Part shown: positions 34,501 to 48,000 of the stretch, piece after piece
How positions within the stretch are numbered: the first letter of the stretch is position 1
How the letters are laid out: every line of letters begins with the position of its first letter
NCBI GenBank assembly: GCA_047967505.1
Contig: CM106539.1
Length of the DNA stretch: 64,000 nt
Origin: Dipteris shenzhenensis
Taxonomy: Eukaryota > Polypodiophyta > Polypodiopsida > Gleicheniales
Strand: one strand, 5' to 3'
Translations under genes and position numbers: made by a program
The notes under the pieces: generated by a model
Database searches by the model: none
The model's input: the letters and a program-made list of their open reading frames with translations, nothing else
Told to the model about the DNA's origin: nothing

Positions 34501-34700
34501 GTGTGTGTGTTGTGTGTGTGTGTGTGTGTGTGTGTGCATGTGTGTGCACGTGCATGTGTGTGTGTGTGTCTATGTGCGTGCATGTGTGGATGTGCATGCA
34601 TAGACACATGTGCACATGAGTGTCTGTGTCTATTGGGATTGCATACATCCATGCATGTTTGTGTGTGTGCATGCATGTGTGTGTTTGCATGCGTACATGT
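34501..34700. repeat. (GT)n tract with CATGCATG interruptions
   Basis: Alternating purine-pyrimidine DNA, mostly GT with CATGCATG and GTGCAC blocks, following the A-rich tail of the plus-strand LINE. Such sequence can adopt Z-DNA. The His/Thr- or Cys/Val-rich frames here are artefacts of the repeat. Confidence 0.95.
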
Positions 34701-35199
34701 GGGCTACGATGGATCCTAATGCTTCATTGTTATCATGTCTTGGGTGTGGTATCAAAGTGAGAGCTAATGATTTCCGACCTCTCATGATGTTGCTACATCT
34801 CACTATGATAATCTCTTGCTTATGGGGGTAGAACTTGTGAATAAGATTTTGGACCTTGTCTAAAATTCTAAAAATTTTCCCATTTTTTAAAACCAGATGC
34901 ACACTTACCATAATCACTCCCACTAGATGCAATATGGTATGTGCTTAGAAAGACATGTGGACATTAAGAACATTTAAAAAGACATGCATAATTCCAATAC
35001 TAAGAAAAATTCCTAAAGCCCATGTAGACTACACTCACTCACTAATGCAAATAATAAGATTTATGAATATATAGATGTTAAACTTTCTATAATAAAAGTT
35101 ATGAAAAACTTCTGAAGTTATTAAAAAAATTCAAAGGGTGGATGAATCTTTTTAAAAATGGTGACATAAGAAGTGTTGTTTGATTTCCTTCCATATCAT
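34701..35199. other. AT-rich intergenic DNA, no gene seen
   Basis: GGTATCAAAGTGAGAGC at about 34748-34764 resembles a plus-strand primer site (TGGTATCAGAGC-like), but no LTR is evident beside it. Confidence 0.4.
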
Positions 35200-35520
35200 G
35201 AACAAAATAGGAGAGGAATTAGGAGGAAAAGAGGGAAGGGAGAGAAGGCAAAAGGAAATCGGATAGGAGAAAAAAGGAGAAGAAAAGAAAGAAAGATAAA
35301 AAGGTAGGGAAAGAGAGACTAAATATAAGAGAAAGAGGAAGCAGTGTTCTTCGGACATTCCACATCATGATTGAAATCGTAGAGGAAGTCAGATCATGAG
35401 AGGGAAGGGAGAGAAGTAGAAAAGAAACAAGATAGGGGAGAGAAAGAGAAGAAAAGAAAAAAAAAAGGAAATGAAAGGGAAAGAGAGAAGGAGGCAAAAA
35501 GGTTAGGGGAGAGAAGGGAG
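35200..35520. repeat. Polypurine (GA-rich) tract, duplicated
   Basis: Two copies of about 185 bp each begin with a TTCCAYATCATGA block (35191 and 35358) and continue as G/A-only runs such as GAGGGAAGGGAGAGAAG. The strand asymmetry is nearly complete over about 300 bp, which favours triplex (H-DNA) formation. Confidence 0.85.
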
Positions 35521-37859
35521 CTTCAAAACTTCAACACAAAACAAGAAATTGGAAAAATGTATATAGAGAGACCTATGGACCATGACATACTTGCATTTGA
35601 TGTAGCCATGTAGAAACATAGACTTTTGACAGACTTCTAGGGACATTGAAGTGATGTCATGTTGACATAGAGGATGGGGACCCAAGGGATACACATGAAG
35701 ATAGATTTCTTGATGTCAAATATGAGGGTATGGAGGGGACGACCATTTTCTGAGCGAAATCTTCTGAGCATCTAAGCGAAGGAAAAAAAAAAGCTTCCAA
35801 CTATGTAAAAATATGGCAAAAATGGATCGGAAGAAAACATAGTTTCACTTAGAAATATGCAAAGTATTATAGCAATGCCTATTTTATACACAAATATTTA
35901 CATGAATCTTTGTGAATGGTGATGAGTAACGTAATGGGATGGCTTTTGAAGAAACCCACATGTAGAGTAGGCTTCTCTGTGAAAATTCCCTTGTGATCCT
36001 TCTTACAACTTTTACTTAATAGGGGGTGACATTGAAAGCCCTCTCTCAACCTATTTTCATGAAAGGGTTTCTCCAAAGAAACCTCATTGAAGCAAGCCAT
36101 CAAGGTAGTTTTGCCAATGAAACTTCTTTGAAGTAGGTCTTCCAAGGTAGTTTTGTTGGGGAAACTACCTTGGATAGCACTTTTAAAAGTGATAACTTTC
36201 ATATCCAATGTCCAAATATAATCATTCAGCCACTCATATTGATCGAAAAACCCAATTTGAGCACATGTATGGGGTTAGATTTTGGAAAATCTTGCATATA
36301 TAGTATTAAATATTACAAGTATTTTATGAGAGTGATATATAAGCCCAAAATACTTATTTATAGTAATTTAAACTTCTTTAGAAACATATCCACAAATATC
36401 TTGTTATTTATGCTATAAAAATACTAGAAAGTTCTTGTCATATTGATATAAGTGTGTTTAATAAGTAATTATATATGTATAATATATAGAATATTATTAT
36501 ATTGAGAGTGATTATGAGGGATGTTTCTTAAAGAAATTAATTTTCAACACTTTTATTAGGTAATAACAGGGGATACAAAGGGATGCCTATGAATAAGAAA
36601 ATTTATGTTATGTAAAAATGAATGAGTGACTAGTATGTATATTTTTATGATAAAGGGATCTAGTTCTAGTGAAAATAGAAGTGTAAAAACCATGTTTCCT
36701 AAAGAAATACAATTTTTTAAATCTCTTGAAACACACTCTCGAATAAACCTGCTCATAGGTTTTTGCTCATAAAATTGAAACACACGCTCGGATAAACCTA
36801 CTCATAGGTTTTTGTTCATAAAATTGATGCATCTGGGTATGGATAATGTAATCCATGCAATTTTTATAGGCATGACCAAGCATATACATTTGAATGTCTA
36901 AATAAGAAAACTACATGATTTTCTTGCAATGAATCACCTTATATGATGGCATGCCTATATATAGCTATAACTCTTCCTTTCGATCCTAAATCTGCAAGCA
37001 AGATATGGGTGGAAGGACACTAGCATGTCATCTTTATTGAGGTTAGTGTGTGACATAAGATATGGGATTTTTGTTTTAGGCTATCCAAATTTATTTTACA
37101 TCATATTATTAAAGTTCAATATGCATATGTAATTTGTAATAGGTTTGTCTAGAGGATGTTTCATAAACCAAATACCATGTCTGCATCAAGGGATGAAGCA
37201 AATATTCTAATGTTGATGAGTGTTGGGACTACGACACACATTTGTCAAAATGATTGCATTATCTTTCAACTTAAGTGTGGGAATTTGGCTATCTTCCAAA
37301 TTGTGGAACAAGACTGTCATAGTAAAGCTCTTGAAACACTTCTCTACCATTGATCAGATTCATTGCACATGATTAGATGTAACTCTAGAGTAGAACTGAT
37401 GACATGGAATCACATAGTTTTCACCTTCATTTCTCAATGGGTGCCATGAATCATTTTTTATTACGATCTACTTCTTCATAGAACATTAAAGCAAATCCTT
37501 AAAAACAATAGATTTCCATAGCTGCATCTTCAATAAATAATGTGAGATGGAAGTCTAGTATTCTGACATCATCTTCTTTTGGGAATTACACAAAAAGTAG
37601 TAGTAAAGACTATTAATAGAAATGTACAAAACAAAGAAACAAGCATACTTTTAAGGTCATTCTTAAATAAAGTTGGCATGGAAAATTTTGCAATGTCAAA
37701 AAACATCAAAGCAAAGAATGTAATTGGAAAAGGCCATTAAACATAGTAAAAGTGAGATAGTTTAAGGAAAGCATATTAATGGTAAGCAACCCATTTACAT
37801 CATGTGCATGATACTACAACGTTGTGTGCTAATGGGAAGGAGGAATCTATTTCATATAT
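35521..37859. other. AT-rich intergenic DNA, no gene seen
   Basis: Only short open frames. A 50-bp direct repeat lies at about 36729-36827 (two copies of CTCATAGGTTTTTGYTCATA). No RNA gene or element end was recognised. Confidence 0.45.
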
Positions 37860-39610
37860 CAATGAGTCCATGTGCATACAGATGGTTCCAAATATGTAGT
37901 AGGGAGTGCGCTAAGTCAACCTGGTAAGTACAACAAAGATTACCCAATCTACTTTGCAAGTAGGCAGTTAAATGATGCAGAGGTACACTACCACTGAAAG
38001 AGAACTCCTAGCAATGGTCTATAAGGAAGAAATTCTGACATTATTCATTGGCCATTGAATTTGTATTTTACACATATCATCAAGGCCTATTGTATCTAGT
38101 GAATTGACCATGAACCACTAGTTGGATCACTAGATGGCTTCTACTACTCCAAGAATTCAGCCTCAAGATAGTGTAAGGAAAGGAGATCAACACTACATTG
38201 TAGATCATATGTCATGATTGATGACACAAGAAGAGCCAGAAGAAATAGAATATGACTTACTAGATGCTAGTTTCTTTCAAATTGATGTTGTATGGTGTGT
38301 AAACATCATTGGGTATTTAATAACAAGAACACCACCCCTTGAGCTACGACCAATGGAGGCAAGGGAATTCATTCTAAAAGCTTCCTCCTATCAACTAATT
38401 GCACATAAGCTATACAAGATGGGCAAGGAAATTCATTCTAAAAGCTTCCCCCTATTAACTAATTGCACATAAGCTATACAAGATGGGAAATGATCAAATT
38501 CTCAAAAGATGTGTTATGCTACATGAAATCATGCCAATCATAAGAGAAGTTCACAAAGGCATAGTAGGAGGACACTTTGCAGAGGAAGCAACAACAAGAA
38601 AAATCCTCTTAGTAGGTGGTTGGTGGCCAACCCTTTGGGTAGATGCTTATGACTATGTCAAATGATGTAATGTATGTAAAAAGAACAATCAAACCCTAGC
38701 ACAAGGATTTCAACCTCCTTACGATGGTTACTACTCAACAACCATTTGAAAAATGGGGATTGATTGCGTGGGACCCATACATCCAGCTCCAAAGGGAACA
38801 CAAGCACATGCTCCATCATTGTAGCCATAGGCTACTTCACAAAGTGGGCTGAAGCTAAAGCAGTAAGAAAGGCAGATGCCAGAAGCATAGCAAAGTCCTT
38901 GTATGAAAATGTGATCACACAAAATATGCCCCATTGAAATTGTGTCGAATAGAGACACCATTTTGTTAATGAGGTAATCCAAGAACTTTTGTCTGACTTT
39001 ATGGTTATCCATAGAAAAAGCACACTCTCCTATCCCCAAGGCAATGGATAGGCTGAGTCCACCAACAAAGTACTATGCATTGTCCTCACCAAAATAGTGG
39101 AGCCCAAGAGATCTGACTAGGAAAAATAGCTTAATGTAGCCTTGTGGGAATATTCAACCACATTGAAGGTTAGTATAGGATTTACACCTTTTCAATTGGT
39201 GTACAGCCATGAAGCAATGGTCCCACTAGAATTTGTAATACAGAGCCTATGCATAGTAGTGTAAGAACACATGGGAGACCATGAGTCCCTCAAATCTATC
39301 AATTGGAAAAGTATACAGAGACAAGGTTAGTTGTCTATATGCCATGACAATAGAAAACCGAAGAAGGAAGGCATGGTTTGATGAAAACTTAAAGGATAAG
39401 GAGATCAAGGAATGTGACCTAGTTCTACTATATAATGCCAAAGTCCGTAAGGGAAAACTCAAACATCTAGGGCAGTCAAAAAGATGAATCCCATTGGAGT
39501 TGTGCTACTAGAAACACTAAATAGAGTCCAATTCACCACAACAATCAACTGAAATGGTACTACATCAACACGCAACCATCCCTGATAATAATGAAGATTT
39601 GGGAGTCCTA
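37860..39610 (+). pseudogene. Ty3/gypsy pol fragment, broken
   Basis: RNase H blocks open the fragment (HTDGSKYVVGSALSQPGKY then FASRQLNDAE, about 37870-37985). At about 38483-38665 comes an integrase zinc-region sequence GNDQILKRCVMLHEI and GGHFAEEATTRKIL with CNVCK after it. The integrase core follows in pieces: GIDCVGPIHPAPKGT near 38758, FTKWAEA near 38838, a changed D-region near 38942, and the SYPQGNG-like block near 39029. The last part (39281-39487) is the polyprotein tail. RNase H before integrase with this zinc region is the gypsy order. Stops and frameshifts are frequent and no LTR was identified. Confidence 0.85.
38361..38488. repeat. Tandem duplication of about 68 bp inside the gypsy fragment
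   Basis: Two copies of ATTCATTCTAAAAGCTTCC followed by ACTAATTGCACATAAGCTAT and ACAAGATGGG occur back to back, differing at a few positions. Confidence 0.92.
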
Positions 39611-40492
39611 AGTCTTCCATAGCTAGCATTAGATTGTATCATGAGCACTCACTGACATATGTAAGTATTTGCACATATAGGTAGCTTCAACTGATTTCAA
39701 CCTAGGGCTCAAATGTGAGGACTAAATCCTAGATTCCCTATGAACTCCCTACTAAATTAAGCATATAGGAGCAATTCCTACATCATTAGTCATGCATAGA
39801 GCACCCACACATTTTGAGCACCACGATTAAATTACACAAATAAAAGCCCAAGAGATACTTTCTTTGGTCCACACAAAAAACACCCTCATCACAAAAAGGG
39901 TACAATGCATCATCCACTCAAAAAAGAAACATGCATTATTGGCACATGTTGGCACTCTTGCCACATGGCGGGACCTAATTCATATGTGAAATGCTAGGTT
40001 GAAGACATCTCACTAAGATTGGAAAAAGGCCTAAAATGCCATTGACAAAGCAACACCAAGCCAAAAAGACCAAACCTCAACCTTTACAGCCCTCCCCAAA
40101 TCACAACTAAAGAAGGACAGGATCCAAGATCTCTAGCCTAGAGGTTAACACCAAAACAACCATGGTTGGTGGTCTTGGATAGTGCAATGATAAGAAAATT
40201 AATGTAACATGCCAAGGAGATATGCCATAGAACATGGGGACCCTAGAGCTAGGAACACTAAAGGCATAGCCATTGACTATGTAGGATGCACGCACAAAAT
40301 AGCTTGATGTCCAAGCCAAAAATAGAGGGAACAATATAACTTGTATGGCCATGAGTCTCAATGTTCACCATGTCATCCCATGCATGCAACTTCTTGCAGT
40401 CAAAGAGTCTAGGGAATCTTTTTGAGAAGCTACAATCCTTCTTACCAATAGCTGCTATGATAGTATATGTCATTCAATTCATAACACCATAT
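39611..40492. other. Intergenic DNA between gypsy and copia remnants
   Basis: No supported gene. A gypsy 3' LTR may lie here (TGTGAGGACTAAATCC at about 39714), but no partner was found. Confidence 0.4.
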
Positions 40493-40943
40493 TGTTAGGA
40501 GCAATACGATAATGGGACAACAATGCTAGAAGTGGAACACATCACATACACAATACAAAAGTGCACAGAATGGAAGAGATAGAGAGACACAGATTTACAT
40601 GGCTCACCCAATGTGGGCTAATCCACGAAGAAACAACCGGTCTTGCATTTTTCTTATCCAGCAAGTGAGAAGATACAAGATACAAGCGGTATATCCATTG
40701 CTCTCTTGCTATGTGAGCCTCACCTTTATCTTACAATTTTGATTAATACACAATTAATAAGCAACCCATGTACCAATTTTCATGTATTTTTGGCTTCGCC
40801 CCCCCTCCTTTTGGAATCCCACGGAAACAGTACTAAAAGGGCATTCCCCTTACCCCCCTTCATGGGATGGGTATAAACATGCATGGGTCCAAAACACAGC
40901 CAAAAAAAATCTCCAAAAAAAAGATCAGGCTCCACATATAACA
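40493..40943 (-). repeat. 3' LTR of a minus-strand copia element
   Basis: About 451 bp from TGTTAGGAGCAATACG to CACATATAACA. It is followed at 40944-40957 by a minus-strand polypurine tract (CCAAGTGGGAGAT). No second LTR is in the window. Confidence 0.8.
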
Positions 40944-40957
40944 ATCTCCCACTTGGA

Positions 40958-43400
40958 GACTGATCATAGTAACTCCATCGTTACTACACTCATTGAAATT
41001 ATCTAGATCTGGCTATCCCTCATATTTCTCCTCATTCTTGAAGACCAAATAAAATTGAGGAAGAGCTCGACTTCTCCCTGGTTACCACCTTAGTCAACAT
41101 GTCTGCAATATTTTGGCTAGTATGTATCTTTTCTAGCTTCAACTGTCCATCCTCTAAAACTATCCATCCTCCAAGAAAAAATGGATGAAATGATATCTGA
41201 GATGTATATATTTGGTTCTTGAATGGAAAGTTGAATTCTTTGTGAGATGAATAGCACTCCGGCTATCACTATACAAGCTACAATTTTCTTTATTCTTCTC
41301 AAGCTCCTCCATAAATCTTTGCAACTAAATCATCTCTTTACTAGCCTCTATATGTGCAACATATTATGCTTCTATTGTTAAAGTGCAACAACCTTTTGCA
41401 GCTTTGAAATCCAGCTTATTGTTGTTCCACCGATAGTGAAAACATACCCGGTGGTACTCCTATATTTATCACCTTCCATATTTGAATTAACATCTTCTTG
41501 TAAGAAATGTTTGAACCTTTAAAGGATAATGCATGAGCAATCGTACCTGTCAAATATATGAGAATCCACTTTAAAGCCATCCAATGTTCTTTTCCTGGAT
41601 TATTCATAAATCTTCTCATAACTCCCACTACATGTGCAATATCTAGCCTCATGCATACCATTGCATACATTAAGCTACCAATTTTTGATGCATATGGAAC
41701 CCTTGACATATAGTTAATCTCCTCCTATGTCTTGGGACACATATCCCTGCATAATCTGAAATGATTAGCCAAAGGTATAGAAACAGGTTTTGCATTCTGT
41801 ATTTCAAACCTTTCCAATACCTTTTCAATGTACTCACTCTAAGATAATGTCAATTTGTGGACAAGACTTATAATATTTTTGATTGAAGTCATTTTAATAA
41901 CAAGAGAGAATATTTCATCAAAGTCTATATCTTTCTTCTATATGCAAACACCTTTACAACAAGAATTGCCTTGTACTTCCTTTTCCTTCTTCTTCTTCCT
42001 TCACCCTATAAACCAATTTATTATGCAATGCTGTTTTTCCATGGGCAAGTGAACCAAATCCCAAGTTTGGTTTTGTAGCAAAGAATCCATTTCCTCTTCC
42101 ATGCCTCGCTCCCACTTCTTTTTGAATTCTACCTGCATTACTACTTCATACATTTCTGGTTCACTAAAATTAGTCACAGTAGAACATAATTAAAAGGAGA
42201 AAATTGCTCAAGGGGTCTACTTACCCTCATAGATCTTATAAGTGCACTTGAAGGAATTTGAGGTTCTTGCTATTGCTACTATACATTCTCATTTTTTGCA
42301 ACCTTTGGAATTTCATCTTCTATGATTTCATCATGATTTGTATATTCTATGTTTACATTTTCTTTCTTCCTTTTCTGCAAGTGATCTTTATACATAACAG
42401 TCTCATTGAATACCCCATCTCTACTCCTAATAAATTTTTTACTTCCATAATCCCATGGACGATAACCAAACTCACTCCCTCCATATCTAATAAAGATGCA
42501 CTTCTTGGATTTTGCCTCAAGATTTGCTCTCAATTCCTTATCAACATGGACAAATGCTTCACAACTAGAAACCTTCAAAAAAGAATAGTTAACCTTTCAA
42601 CCAGTCCATGCCTCTTTTGGAATGATAACCAAACCACTACCTCCATATCTAATAAAGATGCACTTCTTGGACTTTGCCTCAAGATTTGCTCTCAATTGCT
42701 TATAAACATGGACAAATGCTTCACAACTAGAAACCTTCAAAAAAGAATAGTTACCTTTTTAGCAGTCCATGCCTCTTCTGGAATGCCACCATCTAAGGAA
42801 CTTAAAGGCAATATGTCTATAAAGTAAACAACAGTATTCACTACTTCAGCCCAAACATGGTTCTCACATAAATACAAATCAACAAGCTTCAAACCTGACA
42901 ATAGGTTCCTTGAATGAAGAATTTGCACCCCCTTCTCACTCATGTGTCCAAGCCTATGATGCCACAGATCTGTATCTTCTCCTGTAGAAGCTAAAGCAAT
43001 AGAGGAGTAAGCATTACTAGTACATAAATAAAACATACATACCTTGCATCCTTTTACTATTACCACCCTTTCCTACAAATGTGGCTATGTAACCTTCATC
43101 ATCTACTAAAATTAAGTTTCTTTTTAAATCTAGAACATGCCTTACCTCCTTCAGTAACCATTGGTTTCCATTCTATAATTTTATTAACACCTTGCGCTTA
43201 AAAACCGTCAATGCTTCATCATTACCTAAATGAACTTCTCCAAAATTATCTTGAACATAGTCATGAAAATATTTCCTATGAGGTGTAGCATGAAATGAAT
43301 CCTTGAGTCCACTACCCATGCATAACTGATAGTATCCAATGAAAGAATTAAGAACACCTATTTCATTAATTTTGGATTGGTGCACTGTCCAATTTCATTT
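40958..43400 (-). pseudogene. Ty1/copia pol remnant lacking the integrase core
   Basis: On the minus strand, from the 5' side: a degraded protease region with FHATPHRKYFHDYV (about 43285-43245), the GAG-pre-integrase block LWHHRLGHMSEKGVQILHSR (about 42968-42909), then a direct jump to the integrase tail (WAEVVNTVVYFIDILP, about 42850-42800; GGIPEEAW). The DDE core between them is absent. CIFIRYGGSEFGYRPWDY follows at about 42500-42450. Most of the reverse transcriptase is missing. Its end and RNase H survive in 41709-41416 (MSRVPYASKIGSLMYA) and 41302-41117. Gag and the 5' LTR are gone. Many stops and frameshifts are present. Confidence 0.9.
42471..42776. repeat. Tandem duplication of about 153 bp in the copia pol remnant
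   Basis: GATAACCAAACTCACTCCCT at 42471 and GATAACCAAACCACTACCTC at 42624 begin two units that both contain ATATCTAATAAAGATGCACT and AATGCTTCACAACTAGAAAC. It duplicates the start of the integrase tail region. Confidence 0.92.
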
Positions 43401-45020
43401 TGTGAGATAATTTTGGATAAAGCATTTAAAAAAAAGAGGCTCTTAGAAAACAAAACTTTGACCCAAAAAGTAAGATTTTAAAAAATCAAATTAGAAAAAA
43501 TGATGTGATATGTTATTAAAACTAGTGTACATTAAAAAAAGAGGACATCACATTGTTAAAAGAGACAAAAAGTAAGATTTAAAAAAATCAAATTAGAAAA
43601 AATGGCGTGACATGTTATTAACACTAGAGTACATTTAAAAAAAAGCATGACACATTTGTACAAGAAGTAGATCATATAACTCAAAGCCATATGGTGTTAA
43701 AAAACACCTACCATTAGCTCAGTCTAGAAGATCTCATCTTTGTCTCTCTTGTCTATTACAACTTTACATTAGAGAACTAAAAAGTCTTTGTGAACTGTAG
43801 TTTCATTTCTTTTCTATTACAGTTACTTTAGAAAAAACACATAAGTCTCTATGGAATTAAATTTCCATCACTTAACTATTAAGTCATTAGAGAGTCTAGC
43901 ATATGTCCTCGAAAGTGCCTACTATGGCATTGGCTTCATGAAAACAAGTAGACTTTAAACCTGTAGGCCATGCATAACCAGGGCTGGCATCGCAAATCTC
44001 CTCACAGACTCTCATCACAACCTGTTTCGAATCTTCTACTGACTTGTAAGCATTCAACAACTCTTCTTTTCTCTCTTGGCTTCCTCATCTTCACCATTTT
44101 TTTCAATACGGCTTCTAGCCACTGCCATATCTTGTATGAAAATTTAACTCAGTAGCATAAGAAGTACGTGATTAAAAGAAGCGAAAAAGAAAGCTAGGGA
44201 TATTCATCTCTTCTGCTGAGTTCAAATCAAGCAGCCATGTGCGTAACATATCCTCCTCGAATGATTTTCCCTTCATTGGTCCATACAAAAGGGATCTAAG
44301 ATAGAATTTGAGTTCAGTAAATGAAGTCGGGCAGTAAGTAGTCATTGTCTTAGAGGGAAAGTGGGAGAAGGAGAGTGAGGGAGTGATAGCGAGGGATGCA
44401 CAGTGAGCCGCCCCTCCTTCAAGAGTGATAGAAAGTGATGGAAGACGTAAAGTGAAAGATGAATACAAGTTAATTAGAAGGACTAGGATGTAAGAAATAA
44501 GAGAGTGTTTGTGGAAGGACTAGGATGGAAGAATACAAGTGCACTAAGGCACGATGTGTTCGCTATGATAAGGATAAGGGTTGGAATAAAGTGAGAGAAT
44601 CATTGGGAATGCTCTACTTTAAGTGAGTGGAGACTATCCAACTGAATAAAATTTTGCAGAGCATTGGGAATGCTGTACTTTAAGTGAGCGGAGCATTGGG
44701 AATTGATACTTTGGAGTGAAATATATTACAAATATTACATCATCACATATTCATATCAAAATTCTCATCACACAAGGTTATATTTCCAAATAATCACATC
44801 ATCACACATTCATATCATAAAATTGTGTGCATGAAATAAATATATAAATATCATGACTAAATGCCACTTAAGTAATAAGTCACAAATTGGTGTATAATCA
44901 ATAAAAACCACATCATGATTCATACATTGCAACAAATAAATGTCAACCATAACATTCATGGAATAAACAACATCATGAGAATATGCTCCTCATGCATATA
45001 TACAAACACAACATCATACA
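43401..45020. other. AT-rich intergenic DNA with a short tandem duplication
   Basis: Two copies of about 100 bp (43468-43650) share AAAGTAAGATTT, AAAATCAAATTAGAAAAAAT and TGTTATTAA. A repeated GCATTGGGAATGCT block occurs near 44600-44700. No gene is supported on either strand. Confidence 0.5.
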
Positions 45021-45024
45021 TGCA

Positions 45025-48000
45025 TCACAACTCTTCTGATGCTTCTAGTGGAGACTGTGGCAGCTCTTCTAATGCTTCCAATGGAGGCTGTGGTGCTCTA
45101 GATGTACACTCAGTCTCTACTTCTTCTATAGTATGTAGTGCTTTCGGAGTAGACTCAGTATCCTCTTCCTTAAATGCAAGCGGAGGCTGTGGCATCTCTT
45201 CTGATGCTTCCAGTGGAGGCTGTGGTGCTATAGGTGTACACTGAGTCTCTACTTCTTCTGTAGTGTGCAGTGCTTTCACAGTAGGCTCAGTCTCCTCTTC
45301 CTTAAAGGCAAGCTCTGATATTGCTTCAGTTGCATGTTGTATTCTAATGGTAGCAATTAGGTCTTGAATGATTTCAGCCCTAAACAATTGTATATCCTCC
45401 TCTGAATATTTGAGCTCCAAAGAGTCTTCCGATGAGACCTGTGGCTTAAGTGAGAAAATATCTTTGAAAATCAACATGCAGTTATAGGTAACTCTCCACC
45501 CACAACTATGCCCATCTTCTTGCTCTGCTACTAAACACTTTTGGAAGTCTACCGAGTCTTTGTACTATCCCATTTCTCTGATAGCAGATACCAACTTCTC
45601 AACCGACCTGCTCATGATGACATATTAAAAAAACTTAGTGTGCCTATTACATAAGGTACATAATATAGAAGTAACAACAGATTAATAGAATACTTACATT
45701 TGCATTGAGACATGAAAGCCTACAATCGAGTTGACAAACCAACAATAGTTGTCTTCAAGGTCCCAAACCACTAGACTCCAATGTTTCCTACACGAATAAT
45801 TAAGAACCATTATTATTTAACACAATGTTGCCAGTATAAGATGAAAATAAAGGTTGCCATGATACTTATATCTCGTGATATGCCATAAATAGGACTCGCA
45901 CGCCATGTAAATGTAAAGGCTGTAATCATGTACAAGCATCGGCTATTGTCTTTTTGCTATCGCTAAGTATAGGAGAAAGGAGAGAATCCAACATATACAC
46001 ATGGTTTTGTACGGCTCTACAAAATCGTGAGATAACTATACTTCACCAACAAATAAATGAATATTAGCTTATTAGATTTAATCAAAATATTGAATTATCA
46101 AGCAGAGAAAAACTTTGTATCAAACCTGAGAATGGCCATCATAATGTTGTTATTGACCTCATTTGAAGCTCTAGAGAGGATTGAAATCTCCTCTCCACCA
46201 AATTCAAGATACTGAGGTCTATGTTGAATCATAACCCTAACATTAAAAGAGCTTCCCAATTCTTTCAATGAAGCCATGTTTGTAGAGTTGAGGTCTTCTA
46301 TCCCCTTTGACTCTTTGACGGCATTCATTTCGCACTCCTCTGAGCCATTATCTATTTGACTTGTGGGAGGGTCCATAATGTTGTTCTTAATGATTGCTCG
46401 AATGGTACATGTTATAAATGCATAGAGATGCAAGTCCGTATATGTTGACAGTGTGGTGTCATTTTGTATCTCAAAAATTTGACCAAGTACCAAAAAGCAA
46501 TTGTAGCCCACCCTCCATCCATAATTATAGATGTGGCTATCCTCTTGATGTGATACTTGACATGTTATATACTCTATTTGTTGTGCCAAGTCACGTTGCC
46601 GCATTACTGTGTCGATAGCACCTACCAACTTTCGAGCCAATCTGCACTTCTGTAAGACCTCTGATGTTGAGGATATCTTATGCTTTCCATGGACATAATG
46701 AATAAGTCTTTTGGACTCAATCAAATACTTAATCTCATGCTTGAATATACAAATTGTTGCAGGATAATAATGGAATGAAGTTATCTTTGCAAATTGTTCT
46801 GAAGTGAGTCTTTTGACCTCCTTTGCTTCTTTGGTGATCTGATTACAAGCATAAGCCCAATGTTGACCATCAATGGGCTGGAATCTGCAATGAAGGAGGA
46901 ATTCCTTCTTTGCTTCCTTTAACATATTCTCACCTTGTGCCTCTTGGCCTTGTTCATGTGGAATATTTTTAAGAGTGTCTTTAAAGAATCAACTGAAGGT
47001 TTCCTCGAAATGTGTAGGCCCTGTAAATGTTATTTGGTCCAAAAAGCTATTTTTGATTAGACAAAACATTATTGGACGTAGGACCACGTTGCTTGCCACA
47101 GGTTTCTTTCCATCTCTAAAAGCCTCGTATATTTGTAGTGCATAGGATATATCAAGGTTTCGGCTATTAGTAAAGACAGTTGCAGCTTCCACATCTTTGG
47201 CATTCACAAACCACATCCTTTGACCCCAGATATATCCCACATCATCATCTGTTACTGCTTCATTAAGATGCAGATTGAGATTTTTGATTGATGTGAGTTC
47301 ATCCTGATCATCTTCAGCCTCGGGTTCTGAGTCTTCTTCATCTTTCTCTTCTTTTAACTGTTTTTCATCCACATGATCTTTCTCTACAATGGGACGATGC
47401 CTTTTTTTACTGCTTGGAACTGTGGCTCTTATATTACTAGCCTTTTGCATTTCCCGTCGTGGTTTGCTAGCAAGAGCTTCTAGCATAAGTGCAGTGGATT
47501 GACCTTCATCTTCAATTTTTTTAAATTCTCGTGCACTCAAGGCTTGTGTTTCATCATCCTTAGTGACATCCACCATTTCTTGCTCTAGAATTTCGTGCTC
47601 ATGTTCTACACGTTTGTGACAGTGTGCATGTTCTTCTTGCCCCTGCATCGAAGTCTGTGCTTGATCTCCTTCATGTGAAGATCCTTGAATCTGAGGAGCA
47701 TATTGTGCATCCTGAAAGTACTCAAACATAATCTTTGCATGCATCCGTTTTGCCACCACAGTAGGAAATTGCTCCCAAGTATATGCAAGAGCCTCCAATG
47801 CACTTTGCAGCTCTGGAAACTTTGATGGTTGAGGAGGAGGCATCACAAAGGTCTTTGAGTCTCTCCTTTACACAACAAAATGAAGACTGCCAACTTCAAG
47901 ATCTGAACTCTTTGTGAAAATATCGATAAAAGTCTCTTTTGGCTCCATCATTATGCCTACTACAAGGCTTAAAGTCATATCTTTTTTGAAGAATGTAGCA

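Noticed and set aside
34364-34719. His/Thr-rich and Cys/Val-rich frames
   Set aside because: Shadows of the (GT)n tract on both strands.
44172-44468. Minus-strand frame of 98 codons near the copia remnant
   Set aside because: No motif, and no splice or family support to link it to the Ulp1-like gene.
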